From Erwinia oleae (GTDB lineage: Bacteria > Pseudomonadota > Gammaproteobacteria > Enterobacterales > Enterobacteriaceae): 64,000 bases of DNA. Positions 62,521 through 64,000 of the stretch are shown piece by piece. Position 1 is the first letter of the stretch; each line of letters starts with the position of its first letter. Where the stretch lies: contig NZ_JNVB01000014.1 in the NCBI RefSeq assembly GCF_000770305.1, positions 79,664 through 143,663 on the forward strand, read 5' to 3'. The notes below the pieces were generated by a model. That model had not been told where the DNA came from. It was given only the letters and a program-made list of their open reading frames with translations, and searched no databases. Made by a program: the position numbers and the translations under genes.

Positions 62521-63690
62521 ATGATGGCAAAGGGATCGATTATCACTCTCCATTTTCATCATTATAAAGATGCGGGAACAGGCGCAGAGGTCACGCGCCT
62601 TACCCCTACGGATGTGCTGTGTCACCGCAACTATTTCTACCAAAAATGTTTCACGCGCTGCGGCAACCGGCTGCTTTTCGCCGCAGAGTTCAGCGGGCAA
62701 CGTAACTACTACCTGCTGGATATTCCCCGCCAGCAGGCAACGCAGCTCACGGAAGGGGCGGGCGATAACACCTTTGGCGGCTTCCTTTCACCGGACGATC
62801 GCTATCTGTACTACGTGAAAAACGAGCGTGAACTGAGAAAGGTTGATCTGACGGACTACAGTGAAACGCTGGTCTACCGCGTGCCGGATGAGTGGACAGG
62901 CTACGGCACCTGGGTGGCAAACAGCGCCTGTACGCATCTGGTCGGTATTGAGATTGACCGCAAAGACTGGGAGCCGCTCACCGACTGGTCGATTTTCCAC
63001 ACTTTTTACACCAAAAAGCCGCGCTGTCGTCTGCTTCGGGTTGATTTAAGCGATGGCACAACCCGCACCGTTCATCAGGACAATGTCTGGCTCGGGCATC
63101 CAATTTATCGCCCGTTCGACGACAGCTGCGTCGCTTTCTGCCACGAAGGCCCGCACGATCTGGTGGATGCCCGCATGTGGCTGGTGAATGAAGACGGCAG
63201 CAACGTGCGTAAGGTAAAAAACCATGCGCCAGGCGAAAGCTGCACCCACGAATTCTGGGTGCCGGACGGTTCAGCGCTGATCTATGTCTCCTACCTTAAA
63301 GGGCAGCAGGCGCGCCATATCTGTCGGTTCGACCCTGATAGCGGCCATAACGAAGTAATAATGACCATGCCGGCCTGCTCACATTTGATGAGCAACCACG
63401 ACGGCAGCCTGCTGGTTGGCGACGGCTCAGGCTCGCCGGTAGACGTGCAGGATGCGCAAGGCTACACCATTGATAACGATCCATGGATTTATGTGTTTGA
63501 TAAAAAAGGAAAAAGACAGGCGCGACTGGCGGCGCACCACAGTTCATGGCGCGTGCTCGACGGCGATCGCCAGGTGACGCATCCGCATCCCTCTTTTACG
63601 CCGGATAACAAACAGGTGCTGTTCACCTCTGATTTCGAAGGGCAACCGGCGCTCTATCTGGCAAGGCTGCCTGACAACCTGTTCGGCTGA
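62521..63690 (+). CDS. ogl: Oligogalacturonide lyase Ogl (PL22)
   Basis: 388-389 residues, the standard Ogl length, no signal peptide (cytoplasmic). It is a seven-blade propeller: Mn2+/His-rich site segments CHRNYFYQKCFT, HPIYRPF, CHEGPHD, SCTHEFWVPDG and SHLMSNHDGSL match the family. It splits unsaturated digalacturonate and short oligomers into 4,5-unsaturated galacturonate (which becomes DKI). Two adjacent ATGs (62521, 62524) follow GGGAG. kdgF follows 22 bp later. Confidence 0.96.
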   Translation: MMAKGSIITLHFHHYKDAGTGAEVTRLTPTDVLCHRNYFYQKCFTRCGNRLLFAAEFSGQRNYYLLDIPRQQATQLTEGAGDNTFGGFLSPDDRYLYYVKNERELRKVDLTDYSETLVYRVPDEWTGYGTWVANSACTHLVGIEIDRKDWEPLTDWSIFHTFYTKKPRCRLLRVDLSDGTTRTVHQDNVWLGHPIYRPFDDSCVAFCHEGPHDLVDARMWLVNEDGSNVRKVKNHAPGESCTHEFWVPDGSALIYVSYLKGQQARHICRFDPDSGHNEVIMTMPACSHLMSNHDGSLLVGDGSGSPVDVQDAQGYTIDNDPWIYVFDKKGKRQARLAAHHSSWRVLDGDRQVTHPHPSFTPDNKQVLFTSDFEGQPALYLARLPDNLFG

Positions 63691-63712
63691 ATCAATCCGT
63701 AAGGAAAACGAC

Positions 63713-64000
63713 ATGTTCTGCTTTAGAGAAACGACCGTGGTGGAAGCCGTTGGCGACGGCGTAAGCCGCCGGATACTGGCGCATGGCGGGAAAATGATGG
63801 CGGTGGAGGTGAGCTTTGACACCGGCGCGGTTGGGCCAATGCACAGCCATCCGCATGAGCAACTGACCTGCGTGTTGTCCGGGCGCTTCAGATTTACCAT
63901 TGATGGTGAAACGTATGACGTGACGACGGGCGATACGCTGTATAAAAAGCCACACGTGCTGCACGGTTGCGTCTGCCTTGAGGCGGGCGCGCTGCTGGAT
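63713..64000 (+). CDS. kdgF: KdgF cupin (cut by window end)
   Basis: 96 of about 110 residues are visible from ATG 63713 (AAGGA upstream) to the last base. Single cupin with metal ligands in GPMHSHPHEQ and HVLHGCV. KdgF converts 4,5-unsaturated galacturonate from Ogl to linear DKI. In the same unit as ogl, under its KdgR/CRP control. The C-terminus lies outside the window. Confidence 0.93.
   Translation, partial: MFCFRETTVVEAVGDGVSRRILAHGGKMMAVEVSFDTGAVGPMHSHPHEQLTCVLSGRFRFTIDGETYDVTTGDTLYKKPHVLHGCVCLEAGALLD

Noticed and set aside
1..64000. CRISPR arrays, insertion sequences, prophage, rRNA and tRNA genes
   Set aside because: No spaced direct repeats, transposase, integrase or tRNA-like folds noticed on either strand.

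Overview
The window is chromosomal DNA of an Enterobacterales bacterium. The gene order yhjE, yhjG, pdeH, kdgK, yhjJ, dctA, hmsP, bcs, dppABCDF, eptB is the order of the E. coli K-12 yhj/bcs/dpp region, and most products align along their length with E. coli proteins from memory. It differs from E. coli in carrying a type I cellulose cluster (bcsO-Q-A-B-C-D-Z, with BcsD and BcsO and no bcsE/F/G/R in view), lacking proK between dppA and eptB, and carrying three pectin-catabolism loci. This points to a plant-associated genus, which I do not try to name.

Layout. 1-7077: a truncated DeoR-type repressor faces a sugar operon (SIS isomerase/deaminase, ROK kinase, ABC binding protein, two permeases, ATPase). 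7094-9259: an M19 dipeptidase, a RidA protein and a PPOX flavoprotein. 9466-13477: HcxA-like dehydrogenase, then an orphan periplasmic sugar-binding protein coupled to an LVIVD propeller protein, then a Cys-rich secreted peptide. 13474-15050: alpha/beta hydrolase, a 34-codon ORF and a wrecked adhP. 15109-18035: KdgR box, GPH transporter and GH105 hydrolase (rhamnogalacturonan products). 18151-19986: small exported protein, a 26-codon gene with its own promoter and terminator, mntP with an MntR operator, and a small membrane protein. 20276-33635: yhjE, yhjG, pdeH (sigma-28 promoter), kdgK (KdgR box), esterase, yhjJ, dctA, hmsP and a YdcF-like gene. 33641-45126: cellulose synthase operon. 45498-51234: dpp operon. 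51809-56072: eptB, ohr/ohrR, a MESH1-like HD protein and a membrane protein. 56128-64000: pectate catabolism (RpiB-family isomerase, kduD, KdgM porin, PL9 lyase, GPH transporter, ogl, kdgF).

How it fits together. Oligogalacturonides would enter through KdgM, be cut by the periplasmic PL9 exolyase, be imported by the GPH symporter, be split by Ogl, linearised by KdgF, isomerised (here probably by an RpiB/LacAB-family enzyme next to kduD rather than cupin-type KduI), reduced by KduD and phosphorylated by KdgK. KdgR-like boxes with the GAAAC-NNN-GTTTC core sit in front of the GPH-GH105 pair, kdgK, kduD and ogl, and a near-perfect CRP site lies between the divergent togT-like and ogl units. Cellulose output is tied to c-di-GMP: BcsA has an intact PilZ site, while PdeH and HmsP are phosphodiesterases, PdeH under a flagellar promoter.

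All calls come from reading the sequence and remembered family features; no database search was run.
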